Positions 22,592 through 31,586 of a DNA stretch of 64,000 nt are shown piece after piece. The notes beneath the pieces are model-generated. The model was given only the letters and a program-made list of their open reading frames with translations. It was not told where the DNA came from and searched no databases. The translations under genes and the position numbers were made by a program. Every line of letters begins with the position of its first letter. The first letter of the stretch is position 1. The stretch is from Thermoleophilaceae bacterium (lineage in GTDB: Bacteria > Actinomycetota > Thermoleophilia > Solirubrobacterales > Thermoleophilaceae), in NCBI GenBank assembly GCA_040901445.1, contig JBBDYQ010000025.1, positions 125,925-189,924 of the forward strand, written 5' to 3'.

Positions 22592-22660
22592 TGCCGCCCC
22601 GTGCCGTGCCGAGCCGGGCCGAGCCGGGCCGGGCCGGGCCGCGCCGGGCCGCGCCGGCAC
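22592..22660. repeat. degenerate GCCGN pentamer tract
   Basis: About 69 bp of repeated GCCGG, GCCGA, GCCGT and GCCGC pentamers, interrupted in places. It lies in the 265-bp gap between clpS and the convergent protease gene. No gene, promoter or RNA fold is evident apart from the hairpin at 22710. Confidence 0.75.
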
Positions 22661-22709
22661 GGCCGCGCGATCGAGCCGGCGGAGAGCTCGCCGGCCCCGA
22701 GACGAACCA

Positions 22710-22747
22710 GGGCCGCGGCCCACGATGCTTCTCGTGGGTCGCGGCCC
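22710..22747. terminator. bidirectional terminator hairpin
   Basis: A 16-bp stem (22710-22725 with 22732-22747), perfect except for one G-T pair, closes on a six-base loop. It lies 30 bp past the end of the protease gene on the minus strand and also faces clpS on the plus strand, so it can end both transcripts. Confidence 0.75.
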
Positions 22748-22777
22748 GCATGTCGTGGAGGCTCGTTCGCCGAGGCG

Positions 22778-23599
22778 CTAGAGCCCCAGCCCCCCGAGCG
22801 ACGCGAGGATGCCCGGCTGGAACGGCTCGGTGCCGAGCGCAAGCTCGGCGCCCGGCAGGCCGTGCGCCTGGGCGTAGGCGAGCTCCTTGCCGAAGTCGCC
22901 GACGCCGTTGGAGCCGGCCAGCGGCGCGATCTGGACCGTGGCGAGCACGCCGAGCGCCTGTCCGTCGTCGTTCAGGAACGCGCTGCCCGAGTCACCCGGG
23001 ATGCCCGGCGTGGCTGTGTAGACGTCATAGCTCCAGCCCTCCGGCGAGACGCCGACCGTGGTGCCCTCCTTGGGGCTCAGCACAGTCGCGCCGCCGCGCA
23101 GCGAGGAGTTGCCGTAGGTGTAGACCGTCTCGCCGCTCGAGGACGTCCCGATGCCGGTGGGGCCGCCCCAGTCCGGCACGGACGGGTTGACGTTGGGCAC
23201 GTCGTCCGGGTGGATCCGCACGAGCGCGAAGTCGTTGTACTGGCAGGTCTCCGAGTCTGTCTCGCCCGCGTCCTGCATCGCGATCCACGAGTTGTAGACC
23301 ATGGTCCCCGGCTGGCTGGCCCCCTCGATCTCGACCTCGGTGCCGATCGGATGCGACCCGGAGTCGCAGCCGTCGGTCTCCGTGGCGGTGCCCGTGCCGC
23401 TGCAGTGCGCAGCCTGGCCGATGTAGACGTTGCTGCCGTCGGTGACGATGAAGTTCGAGGTGCACTGGCCGCCCTCGGTGAACGTCATGACTCCCGGATG
23501 GATGGTGGCCTCGTCGGCCGGCGCCCAGGCGGACGCGGTGGCCGGGGCGAGCGCGAACGCGCCCACCACGGCACACAGAGTGAGGATCCTGCGCTGCAT
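22778..23599 (-). CDS. secreted trypsin-like serine protease
   Basis: A 273-residue secreted S1-type protease. A signal peptide (about 1-24, ending ATASA) precedes the mature chain. The triad is visible: His in QAAHCSG (about residue 64), Asp in CQYNDFALVRI (about 122) and Ser in GIPGDSGSAFL (about 202). Two cysteine pairs are plausible. The substrate pocket cannot be deduced. It lies alone between clpS and a secreted hydrolase, both flanks having terminators or gaps, so it is probably a single-gene transcript; extracellular nutrition is a likely role. Confidence 0.85.
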   Translation of the reverse strand: MQRRILTLCAVVGAFALAPATASAWAPADEATIHPGVMTFTEGGQCTSNFIVTDGSNVYIGQAAHCSGTGTATETDGCDSGSHPIGTEVEIEGASQPGTMVYNSWIAMQDAGETDSETCQYNDFALVRIHPDDVPNVNPSVPDWGGPTGIGTSSSGETVYTYGNSSLRGGATVLSPKEGTTVGVSPEGWSYDVYTATPGIPGDSGSAFLNDDGQALGVLATVQIAPLAGSNGVGDFGKELAYAQAHGLPGAELALGTEPFQPGILASLGGLGL

Positions 23600-23675
23600 C
23601 GTTTCCTTACCTCCCGTTGGGATCTGCCGGGAGGTCCACTACCCGTCCCGGTCCGGCCCCACACCTCGGGACGGC

Positions 23676-26339
23676 TCAGGGGCGGCGGTCGAGCACGCCC
23701 AGCGCGTCGACCTCCACGCGCCCGCGGCCGACGTTCACCAGCCTCAGCTCGTGCACCCCGCCGCCGCGCACGGGAACGTCGAGGAGCACGGCGCGCGCCC
23801 GTGTGCGGCGAGCGCGGAAGCTCACGCTGTGGCGGCGCCCGTCGATCGTCACGATCGCACGCCCGCCGCGCGGGCTGCGGCGGCCCACGAGCCACACGCG
23901 CCGGCCGCGGAAGCGCAGCCGCAGCTCGTCCCCGCGGCGGGTGGAGCGGCTGATGCGTCCGCCGTAGGAATTGCGCGCCCGCGGGCGCGACCAGCGGCCG
24001 CTGTAGCGCACCGCCCGGGTGCCGCGGCGGTCGTCGAGCGGCACGACCGTGCGCGCCTGCTCCCACGGCCCGGGCACCCCGCGATGGTCCACCGCCCGCG
24101 CCCGCAGCTCGTACGTGCGCCCGTAGAAGCCGCGGAAGCGCAGGTCGCCGTCGGCCGTGCCGGCGATCGGCCGCCAATCGTGGCGCCGGGAGTTGCGCGC
24201 CTCCAGCTCGAAGCGGTCGATGCCGGTGCGCTCGCCGCTCGCCGGCTCGATCCCCACGCCGAAGAGGCGCGACCCGCCCGTGTCGCTGGCGAGCTCTGGG
24301 GCGTCCAGCCGCACCGACGGGCCCTCCGGCCGCACCGGCAGCTCCGCGGTCACCCCGTCGATCGTGAGCGTGGACGGCTGGGTGGAGAAGCGCAGGTAGG
24401 GCTCGTCGTCCTGTGTCACCTCCACGCGGATGCGGTGGCCGCTCTCGAAGCGCCAGGCGGCGCCGAACAGATCGAGCACCGTGGTCTCCTCGGGAGCGAC
24501 GCCGGTGCGCACCCCGCGGTCCACGAGCAGCGCCCGTCCGTCCGGGAAGACGTCGTAGAGCCGCGCGGCGAGCATGACGCCGCTGCCCGCGCCGGTGTGG
24601 GGCAGCGTGAGCCGCGTCGAGCCGATCAGCGTGACGTCGCCGGCGAGCGGCTCGGAGTCCCACGATGCCACGCCAGGCCCCGCCTCGTCCTCGGCCACCG
24701 CGCAGCGATTGCCGTTGAGGAGCTGGTTCACGAGCGGGTCGGCGCCGAGCGCGTGCGGGTTGGGGAGCGCCTTGAACGTGGTGGTGCGCTCGCCGCCCAG
24801 CTCGATCCGCAGCGTCTCGGGCGCGAGCTGGTCGAACGTGGGCGCCGTGAAGCGCAGCCCGGGCTCCTCTCCCGGCGTGACCGCGCTCTCGTTCGCCGGG
24901 CACACCTGCAGTGCCGCCGTGACGTCGAAGCGGGGCTCGGCCTCGTCGCGGTTCGCCGCGGGGCGGGCGTGATGGTCGAGGAAGCGGTTGAGCCGGCTCG
25001 TGACGCCCACCCGCCGCACGTCTTCCTCGCCGAAGTGGCAACGATGACGATCGTCGCCGCACAGGTCCGCCCATTCGGTGGGCTTGTTCTGCGTGAAGTG
25101 CTGGTAGTCGCCGTAGTACTCCTGAATCGGGTAGTCGCCTCCGGCCTCCGCCCTCAGCCGCTCGGCCATGCGACGGTGCTCGGGGGTGGGGAAGAGGGGG
25201 TCGGTGAACGTGCCGGCGGAGAACACCGGTACGCGCTCGCCCTCACGCACCCGCGCGAAGAACTCGTCCTGGTAGTAGGCGGAGCGATCGCGCACGAAGG
25301 CCGGCAGCGTGTTCGCCAGCGTGGAGCCGCAGAGCGGGTTCCCGGCGAACGGGTCGAGCGTGTTGAGGCAGAGGATGGCGGCGTCGATCTCCGGTCCGAA
25401 GGTGGCGTGCGAGCCGCCCACCGAGGGCAGGCCCGTCTTCCCGCTCACGTAGAGGCCCGCGATGATCGTGCGCTTGGGTGCGCCGATCGGCGAGGCCGCC
25501 GTGGAGCCGTCGGTGGCGCGCGGCTCGATCCCGTTTGGCACCAAGGACTCCACGAGGTCGGTCCAGCCGTACTTGGGGGCGGCGGCCACCAGCCGCATGT
25601 CGCGCCCGCCCGGGCTGGTCCAGGTGGGGTCGGTGAGAGCCATCCACGAGAAGCCCCCGCCGTAGGATCCGCCGGTGGCCACCACGCGCTGAGGGTCGAC
25701 GTGGAAGAACGGGTCGTCGGCGAGTTGCCCCGCGAGGTGCTGGTAGTCGTTGATCTCGTAGCGGCGCGAGTCGAGCTCGGTCCAGCCGGTCGAGCCGCGG
25801 CCCTGGCCGTCCACGAAGCCGCGGGAGGTGTAGGTGAGCACCACGTAGCCACGCGACGCGAACCAGGCGTTGGAGTAGCGCCACGCCTCGCCGCGGGCGT
25901 CGACGTCGGTCGCCTCGGAGCTGCGCTTGGAGCCGGCGCAGCAGCCGTGCATCATCACCACGAGCGGCCAGCCCTCCTCGCCGGGCGGGAACCGGCCGGC
26001 GTCAGGCATGGTCACGTCCACGTCCAGCGCCACGTCGCCGTTGGAGTCGGCACCCGAGCCCGGGTGGGCGGGAGCCTTGGCCGGCAGCCCGGCGTGGCCC
26101 TGGTAGCGCTGCGGCACGGCCACGGCGCGCGCCGCGCGCTCGTTGGGCTCCGTGCCGCCGGCATCCGGCAGCCCGTCGTCACAGAAGACGTAGGGAAGGA
26201 CGAGCCCGTCGGCGCGGTCGCCGGGCGCGGCGTCGCCGGCCTGGCAGGCGTCCTTGAGGCTCGCCAGATCGGCCGAAGCGGGCGCGGCGGACACCAGCGC
26301 GAGCACCGCGGCCCCCGCCGCGAGCAATCCCCTGCTCAT
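23676..26339 (-). CDS. secreted CocE/NonD-type alpha/beta hydrolase
   Basis: An 887-residue secreted enzyme of the X-Pro dipeptidyl-peptidase/CocE superfamily. The signal peptide ends near ASA (about 23). The hydrolase core (about 95-420) contains WPLVVMMHGCCAG, YVVLTYTSRGF and the nucleophile elbow GGSYGGGF (about residue 225). A C-terminal jelly-roll domain (DVFPDGRALLVDRGVRTG) is typical of CocE. About 280 further residues with beta-rich repeats follow, ending in RRP, perhaps a cell-wall or carbohydrate-binding module. It may cleave proline-containing peptides or esters outside the cell. A second, shorter member lies at 33718. Confidence 0.82.
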   Translation of the reverse strand: MSRGLLAAGAAVLALVSAAPASADLASLKDACQAGDAAPGDRADGLVLPYVFCDDGLPDAGGTEPNERAARAVAVPQRYQGHAGLPAKAPAHPGSGADSNGDVALDVDVTMPDAGRFPPGEEGWPLVVMMHGCCAGSKRSSEATDVDARGEAWRYSNAWFASRGYVVLTYTSRGFVDGQGRGSTGWTELDSRRYEINDYQHLAGQLADDPFFHVDPQRVVATGGSYGGGFSWMALTDPTWTSPGGRDMRLVAAAPKYGWTDLVESLVPNGIEPRATDGSTAASPIGAPKRTIIAGLYVSGKTGLPSVGGSHATFGPEIDAAILCLNTLDPFAGNPLCGSTLANTLPAFVRDRSAYYQDEFFARVREGERVPVFSAGTFTDPLFPTPEHRRMAERLRAEAGGDYPIQEYYGDYQHFTQNKPTEWADLCGDDRHRCHFGEEDVRRVGVTSRLNRFLDHHARPAANRDEAEPRFDVTAALQVCPANESAVTPGEEPGLRFTAPTFDQLAPETLRIELGGERTTTFKALPNPHALGADPLVNQLLNGNRCAVAEDEAGPGVASWDSEPLAGDVTLIGSTRLTLPHTGAGSGVMLAARLYDVFPDGRALLVDRGVRTGVAPEETTVLDLFGAAWRFESGHRIRVEVTQDDEPYLRFSTQPSTLTIDGVTAELPVRPEGPSVRLDAPELASDTGGSRLFGVGIEPASGERTGIDRFELEARNSRRHDWRPIAGTADGDLRFRGFYGRTYELRARAVDHRGVPGPWEQARTVVPLDDRRGTRAVRYSGRWSRPRARNSYGGRISRSTRRGDELRLRFRGRRVWLVGRRSPRGGRAIVTIDGRRHSVSFRARRTRARAVLLDVPVRGGGVHELRLVNVGRGRVEVDALGVLDRRP

Positions 26340-26382
26340 GCGCCCAGCCTAGAGCGGCGGGCGCCGGCCGGTCGCAGTCCGG

Positions 26383-26712
26383 CTACGCCTCGACGCCCTG
26401 GCTCTCGAGGCTGCCCATGCCCGCGATCACGTGGTACTCGGGCAGCACCGGCACCTGGAACAGGCCCGCCGCCTCGGTGCGGGCGGCGGCGATCTCCTCG
26501 GAGTACCAGTAGCGCTCGAAGTCGAGCTTGGTGTCGAAGTAGGCCAGTTGCATGAAGTCGAGCATCCCCTCCTTCGAGCGGAAGAACGCCCAGCCGTGCG
26601 CGCCGTAGCGCAGCGTGGCCTCGGCGCAGGGCAGCCAGATCTCCTCGAAGCGGTCCCCCCGGAACGGGTTGGCCACCCAGGGGATGACCACGACGCCGTT
26701 GGGCACCGCCAC
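26383..26712 (-). CDS. small protein coupled to ccr
   Basis: A 109-residue cytosolic protein that I cannot place firmly. It has aromatic-rich strands (VVVIPWVANPFRGDRFEEIW, YGAHGWAFFRS, FMQLAYFDTKLDFERYWYSEE) compatible with a dimeric alpha-beta barrel, as in antibiotic monooxygenase-like proteins. The GTG start shares one base with the TAG stop of the crotonyl-CoA carboxylase/reductase gene, so the two are translationally coupled. A role in binding or proofreading acyl-CoA chemistry is only an inference from the coupling. Confidence 0.68.
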   Translation of the reverse strand: MAVPNGVVVIPWVANPFRGDRFEEIWLPCAEATLRYGAHGWAFFRSKEGMLDFMQLAYFDTKLDFERYWYSEEIAAARTEAAGLFQVPVLPEYHVIAGMGSLESQGVEA

Positions 26713-27968
26713 TAGCCGCCCACCTCCGCGCGGATCGCGCCCGGGCCGTCCGCGTCCTTGCCGGCGCCCTCTTCCTCGGCTCCCACGAGGATCGAGATCT
26801 TGCCCGCGTGCTTGTTCTCGCGCATGAGCTGGTGCGCCTCGGCCACGCCGTCGAAGCCCATGGTGCGCCACAGCACCGGGCGGATGAGGCCCTGCTCGAT
26901 GAGCTGGTTGGCCTTCATGGCCTGGTACGCGTTGGCGAAGTGCGACCCGAGGATCTGCTTCTGGCGCATCCACAGGTAGCGCACGTCGAAGTCGAGGTTG
27001 TAGCCCGACGTGGCACCGCAGATGACCACCTTGCCGAACGGCTTGACCACGAACACCGAGGTGGGGAACGTGGCCTGGCCGACGTGCTCGAAGACGATGT
27101 CGGGAGCGTCGCCGAGGATCTCCTTCACGCGCTTGGAGAACGCGCGCGAGACCTTGAAGCGCTCCTTCTCCTCGTCGGGCGACTCGCCGCCCTTGCGCAT
27201 CATCCCCGCGTACTCGCTGCGGTCGATGTAGTCCACGCCGCCCAGCGACTTGAACAGCTCGCCCTTCTCGGCGGAGGACACCACGCCCACGGCCTGCGCG
27301 CCGGCCGCCTTGCAGAGCTGTGTGGCGAACACGCCCAGCCCGCCCGCGGCGCCCCAGATGAGCACCTTGTGGCCGGCCTGGATCTGGCACTGGTCGATGA
27401 GCATGCGGTAGGCGGTGAAGTACGTGAGCCCGTAGGAGGCGGCCTCCTCCCAGGCGAGGTTCTTCGGCTTGGGCAGCAGCTGCTGCGCCTGGACCTTGGT
27501 GAACTGCGCGAACGAGCCCCAGGTGGTCTCGTAGCCCCAGATCTTCTGGCTGGGCGCTGCCAGCGGGTCGAGGCCGTGGACCTCGATGTCCTCGTAGGAG
27601 GCCTGGTTGCAGTGGATGACCACCTCGTCGCCCGGCTTCCACTGGGTCACGCCCTCGCCGACCTTCCACACGAGGCCCGAGGCGTCGGAGCCGCCGATGT
27701 GGTGGCCGTACTCGGGATGGTCGCCGTAGCCGAAGACAGACACGGGCTTTCCGAGCGCGGCCCACACGTTGTTGAAGTTCACGCCCGCCGCCATCACGCG
27801 CACGATGACCTCGAAGGCGCCCGGCTCGGGCACCTCGATCTCCTCGACCTGGAAGGCGTCCGTCGGCTCGCCCTCGCGCTCCTGCCTGATGACCCACGCG
27901 GCCATCGTGTCGGGGAGCGTGCCCGGCTCCACATCGAGCTGCGCTACCTGGCTGACGTCCACTGCCAC
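26712..27968 (-). CDS. ccr: crotonyl-CoA carboxylase/reductase
   Basis: A 418-residue NADPH-dependent enzyme of the medium-chain reductase family that reductively carboxylates crotonyl-CoA to ethylmalonyl-CoA, the key step of the ethylmalonyl-CoA pathway. Typical blocks are MAAGVNFNNVWAALGKPVSVF, HHIGGSDASGLVWKVGEGV, WGYETTWGSFAQF and the NADPH site WGAAGGLGVFA. The gap between substrate loop and HVGQATFPTSVFVVKPFGKV is as in Ccr rather than simple quinone reductases. It starts with GTG. Other pathway genes here are ecm and meaB (18.4-21.4 kb); mesaconyl-CoA enzymes are not in the window. Confidence 0.92.
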   Translation of the reverse strand: MAVDVSQVAQLDVEPGTLPDTMAAWVIRQEREGEPTDAFQVEEIEVPEPGAFEVIVRVMAAGVNFNNVWAALGKPVSVFGYGDHPEYGHHIGGSDASGLVWKVGEGVTQWKPGDEVVIHCNQASYEDIEVHGLDPLAAPSQKIWGYETTWGSFAQFTKVQAQQLLPKPKNLAWEEAASYGLTYFTAYRMLIDQCQIQAGHKVLIWGAAGGLGVFATQLCKAAGAQAVGVVSSAEKGELFKSLGGVDYIDRSEYAGMMRKGGESPDEEKERFKVSRAFSKRVKEILGDAPDIVFEHVGQATFPTSVFVVKPFGKVVICGATSGYNLDFDVRYLWMRQKQILGSHFANAYQAMKANQLIEQGLIRPVLWRTMGFDGVAEAHQLMRENKHAGKISILVGAEEEGAGKDADGPGAIRAEVGG

Positions 27969-27990
27969 TTGCCATCGACCTCGCTTAGGT

Positions 27991-29511
27991 TCAGTTCGTC
28001 GGGGACGGGATCGTATCCAGGCGATAGAGCTCGCCGTACTTCGCCGCCAGGTAGCGGCTGAGCGGGGCCGGGTCCAGCGGCCCGCCGGTCACGCGCTCGA
28101 TCGTCTCCGCCGGCGTGTACTTCGCGCCGTGGCGGTAGAGGTGCTCGCGCAGCCACTCGCCGAGCGCCGCGCAGTCGCCCTGCGCCAGCTCGGCGTCGAG
28201 GCCGGGCAGGTCCTCGCGGGCGCGCTCCCACACCTGCAGCGCGACCACGTTGCCGAGCGCGTAGGTGGGGAAGTAGCCGAACAGCCCGGCCGCCCAGTGC
28301 ACGTCCTGGAGCACGCCACGGGCGTCGTCGGGCACCTCCACCCCCAGCAGGCGGCGCATCCCCGCGTTCCACGCCTCCGGCAGGTCGGCCACGGCGAGGT
28401 CGCCGGAGATCAGCTCGCGTTCGAGCTCGAAGCGCAGGACCACGTGCAGGGAGTAGGTGACCTCGTCGGCCTCCACCCGGATGAGCGACGGGCTCACCGA
28501 GTTGAGCGAGCGGTAGAGGCCGTCCGCGTCCACGTCCGCCAGCGCCTCGGGGAACGCCTCCGCGAGCAGGCCGTGGAGGTAGCCAACGAACGGCCGGCCG
28601 CGGCCCACGACGTTCTCCCACAGCCGGCTCTGCGACTCGTCGAGCGCCATCGATGGCGAGCTGCCCAGCGGCGTGCGCCGCAGCGCGGGGTCGATGCCCT
28701 GCGCGTAGAGCCCGTGGCCCGTCTCGTGCAGCGCGGCGAGCACGGACTGGAGGTGGTCCTCGTCATAGCGGGTGGTGATGCGCACGTCGCCGGCGCCGAC
28801 CGGAGCCGAGAAGGGGTGGGCGGAGTCGTCGAGTCGCCAGGCCTGCTCGTTCCAGCCCAGCCGCCCCACGACCTCTCGCACGAGCGCCTGCTGGCGCTCG
28901 AGGGCGAAGGGGCCCGTGAGGCCCGGCGGGGTCGCGTCCCGCCCGGCGATGGCCGCGGCGAGCGGGACGAGGGCCTCGCGCAGATCGGCGAAGACCGCGG
29001 CCACCTCGGCGCCGGTCATGCCCTCCTCGTAGTCGTCGAGGAGCGCGTCGTAGGGCTCGGCGGCGTCGCCGAAGCAGGCCGCGTACTCCTGCGCCAGCGC
29101 GACGTTGCGCTCGAGCGCCGGGCGCAGCGCCGCGAAGTCGGACGCGTCGCGGGCCGCCTGCCAGGCCCGCTGCCCGAGCGACTCCGCGCGAGCCAGCTCG
29201 CCGGCGAGCTCGGCGGGCACGCGGCGGGCCTTCTCGTGGCGGCGGCGCGCCACGCGAACGAGGCTGGCGTCGTCGGAGTCGGGCGGGAGCGAGCCCTCGT
29301 GCTCGCGCAGCGACTCGAGCAGCTCGCCCAGCGCGGGGTCGGTGAAGCGCTCGTGCGCGAGCCGGCGCACCGTGGCCGTGGCCTCTGCGCGCGCCGCGGC
29401 TCCGCCGGCGGGCATCGTCGTCTCCTGGTCCCAGTCGAGCAGGGTGGCGGCCGAGCCTAGGTCCGATACCTCGCCAAGCCGCTCGCGGAGCTGTGTCAGG
29501 GCGTCCTGCAC
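27991..29511 (-). CDS. M32 carboxypeptidase (Taq type)
   Basis: A 506-residue, nearly all-helical metallocarboxypeptidase. The zinc motif is ALHETGHGLYAQG (HExxH, about residue 262), with the family's DWDQETTMPAGG near the N-terminus, MALDESQSRLWENVVGR (about 285-300, containing the third zinc ligand Glu) and RIEADEVTY-like IRVEADEVTYSLH. There is no signal peptide, so it acts in the cytosol on peptides. The start is GTG. The gene lies between ccr (22 bp downstream) and the MFS exporter gene, with all three transcribed leftward but without overlaps. Confidence 0.9.
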   Translation of the reverse strand: MQDALTQLRERLGEVSDLGSAATLLDWDQETTMPAGGAAARAEATATVRRLAHERFTDPALGELLESLREHEGSLPPDSDDASLVRVARRRHEKARRVPAELAGELARAESLGQRAWQAARDASDFAALRPALERNVALAQEYAACFGDAAEPYDALLDDYEEGMTGAEVAAVFADLREALVPLAAAIAGRDATPPGLTGPFALERQQALVREVVGRLGWNEQAWRLDDSAHPFSAPVGAGDVRITTRYDEDHLQSVLAALHETGHGLYAQGIDPALRRTPLGSSPSMALDESQSRLWENVVGRGRPFVGYLHGLLAEAFPEALADVDADGLYRSLNSVSPSLIRVEADEVTYSLHVVLRFELERELISGDLAVADLPEAWNAGMRRLLGVEVPDDARGVLQDVHWAAGLFGYFPTYALGNVVALQVWERAREDLPGLDAELAQGDCAALGEWLREHLYRHGAKYTPAETIERVTGGPLDPAPLSRYLAAKYGELYRLDTIPSPTN

Positions 29512-29543
29512 GCGCGCTTACGTTACGCGCCCGGCAGCCTCGG

Positions 29544-31115
29544 CTACACGCTGACGGCCTCGGCCTCCGCCGCGGCCTCGGGCCGCAGCGCCGGATCGGG
29601 CATCCGCGCGGGCAGCCGGGAGCCGATCAGCACCATGGCCGCCACCGCTCCGGCGGCGGCCACGGCGGTGGAGAGCGCGAGCGAGGTGGTGAGGGCATCG
29701 ATGAACGCCTCGCGCACCGCCCGCACGACCTCCGGCGGCGCCCCCGCCGCGGCGTTCACGCCCGAGCCGATGTTCGCGGCGAGCGCCTCGCGCTCGGCCT
29801 CCGAGACGCCGGTGCCCGCGAGCGCCTCGTCGAGGCGGTGGTGGCTCACCGACTGGAACAGCGCGCCGATGGCCGCAACGCCGAAGGTGCCGCCCACCAT
29901 CCGGCTCATCGACAGCACGCCCGAGGCCACCCCCGCCTTGCTGGCGTCCACCGCGTTCATGGCGGCCGTGGACATGGGGGACATCGTGAGCCCCATGCCG
30001 AGTCCCATGAGGATGAAGGAGGGCAGCAGCAGGCCATAGCCCGTGTCGACCGTGATGTGCGTCTGGATGAAGAGCGCCGTGGCGGTGAGCAGGAGGCCGG
30101 CCACGATCAGCGGGCGCGGCCCGATGCGGTCCGACAGCCGACCGGCGATGGGCGCGGCCACCATGATCACTAACGTGGACGGGAGGAAGCGGATGCCGGC
30201 CTCCAGCGCGTCGTAGCCGAGGATCGTCTGCATGTAGATCGCGGTGAAGAAGAACATCGCGAGCATCGCGAACGAGACGACGAACGCCACGACGTTGGCG
30301 CCCAGGAACGTGCGCGAGCGGAAGAACTCGAACTGCACCATCGGCACGCGCACCCGCGCCTCCGTGACGGCGAACGCGCCGAGGCCCAGCACGGCGACGG
30401 CCAGCAGCGCGACGATCTCGGGCGACCCCCAGCCCCAGGCGTTCCCCTCCACCAGCGCGAGCACGAGCGCGGTGAGGCCGGCCGACAGCGTGACGATGCC
30501 GGTGAAGTCCACCTTTCGCTCGATCGTCTCGTCGCGCGACTCGCGCGTGGCGAAGAGCGTGACCGCCACGGCACCGATGGCCACGGGGATGTTGAGGAAG
30601 AAGATCGCCCGCCAGGAGACGTACTCCGTGAGCGCGCCCCCCACCACCGGGCCGATGGCGAGCGCGAGCGCGGAGACGCCCGCCCACGTGCCGATGGCCT
30701 TGCCCCGCTCCTCGGGCGGAAAGGCGTTCGTGATGATCGAGAGGGTGCCGGGCATCATGAACGCGGCGCCGACGCCCTGGAGCGCGCGGCCGGCCACGAG
30801 CCAGCCCTGCGTGGGGGCGAGGCCGATGGCCGCGCTCGACGCCGCGAAGGCCACCACGCCGACGAGGAACATGCGGCGGCGCCCGAAGATGTCGCCCAGC
30901 CGGCCGCCCGTGACGAGCAGCACGGCGAACGTGAGCGTGTAGGCGTTGACCGTCCACTCGAGGCCCGCGAGCGACGCGCCCAGGTCCTCCTGGATCGAGG
31001 GCAGCGCGACGTTCACGACCGTGTTGTCGAGCATCACCATGAACAGGGCGAAGCACATGGCCGCGAGCGTCCACCAGCGCCTGTTGCCCTCGTTGAGGCG
31101 CAGGCGGTCGGTCAT
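29544..31115 (-). CDS. MFS multidrug efflux transporter, DHA2/EmrB type
   Basis: A 523-residue, 14-helix major facilitator of the drug:H+ antiporter-2 group. Motif A appears as GGRLGDIFGRRRMFLVG, motif C-like residues as AIGPVVGGALTEYVSWRAIFFLNIPV, and the N-terminal FMVMLDNTVVNVALP is the family hallmark. The last 60 residues hold an extra helix and a charged tail. Its start overlaps the stop of a marR gene by four bases, so it is probably the exporter controlled by that regulator. Substrates cannot be inferred. Confidence 0.9.
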   Translation of the reverse strand: MTDRLRLNEGNRRWWTLAAMCFALFMVMLDNTVVNVALPSIQEDLGASLAGLEWTVNAYTLTFAVLLVTGGRLGDIFGRRRMFLVGVVAFAASSAAIGLAPTQGWLVAGRALQGVGAAFMMPGTLSIITNAFPPEERGKAIGTWAGVSALALAIGPVVGGALTEYVSWRAIFFLNIPVAIGAVAVTLFATRESRDETIERKVDFTGIVTLSAGLTALVLALVEGNAWGWGSPEIVALLAVAVLGLGAFAVTEARVRVPMVQFEFFRSRTFLGANVVAFVVSFAMLAMFFFTAIYMQTILGYDALEAGIRFLPSTLVIMVAAPIAGRLSDRIGPRPLIVAGLLLTATALFIQTHITVDTGYGLLLPSFILMGLGMGLTMSPMSTAAMNAVDASKAGVASGVLSMSRMVGGTFGVAAIGALFQSVSHHRLDEALAGTGVSEAEREALAANIGSGVNAAAGAPPEVVRAVREAFIDALTTSLALSTAVAAAGAVAAMVLIGSRLPARMPDPALRPEAAAEAEAVSV

Positions 31116-31564
31116 CCGATCTCCTCACGCCGGCTGAGCAGCTCGAGTGCCTTGTCGAGGGCCCCGCGCTCGCGCGGGTCGAGCCCGGCGACGAACTCGT
31201 CGAGGCCCGCGAAGCGAAGCTGGACGAGGTCCTGCGCGAGCCTGCGCCCCTTGGCGCTGAGCGCCACGCGCTTCATGCGGCGATCGTCGGGGTCCTCGGT
31301 GCGCTTGACCAGGCCGCGCTGAACCAGGCCGTCAACCGCGCGGCTCACGGCCGGGAGGGAGAGCGCCAGGTGGTCGCCCGCCTCCTTGAGGGGGACCTCG
31401 CCGGCGTCCGACAGGACGTTGAGGAGCTTGACCTGGCTCAGCGAGAGCTCCAGGTCGTCGAGCGCCTGGAGGAAGTCGCGTCCGCACGTGGTCATGACGT
31501 AGCGGACGAAGGCGGCGAGCCGCTGGGTGGTGTCAGCTTGCGCGGGCGCAGTGGTTGCTTGCAT
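31112..31564 (-). CDS. MarR-family transcriptional regulator
   Basis: A 150-residue winged-helix regulator. The helix-turn-helix region reads VPLKEAGDHLALSLPAVSRAVDGLVQRGLV (about 58-87), followed by the wing EDPDDRRMKRVALSAKGR. N- and C-terminal helices form the dimer interface. A perfect 16-bp palindrome overlaps its start codon and is the probable site of autorepression; the ligand would be an exporter substrate or phenolic compound. It is cotranscribed with the MFS gene. Confidence 0.9.
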   Translation of the reverse strand: MQATTAPAQADTTQRLAAFVRYVMTTCGRDFLQALDDLELSLSQVKLLNVLSDAGEVPLKEAGDHLALSLPAVSRAVDGLVQRGLVKRTEDPDDRRMKRVALSAKGRRLAQDLVQLRFAGLDEFVAGLDPRERGALDKALELLSRREEIG

Positions 31565-31573
31565 GCATGCAAG
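31558..31573. promoter_or_regulatory. perfect palindrome over the marR start codon
   Basis: CTTGCATGCATGCAAG is a perfect 16-bp palindrome covering the ATG of the marR gene (31562-31564). Size and symmetry suit a MarR dimer. Binding here would block its own transcription or translation and that of the exporter. Confidence 0.6.
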
Positions 31574-31586
31574 TGTTACACCGGCG

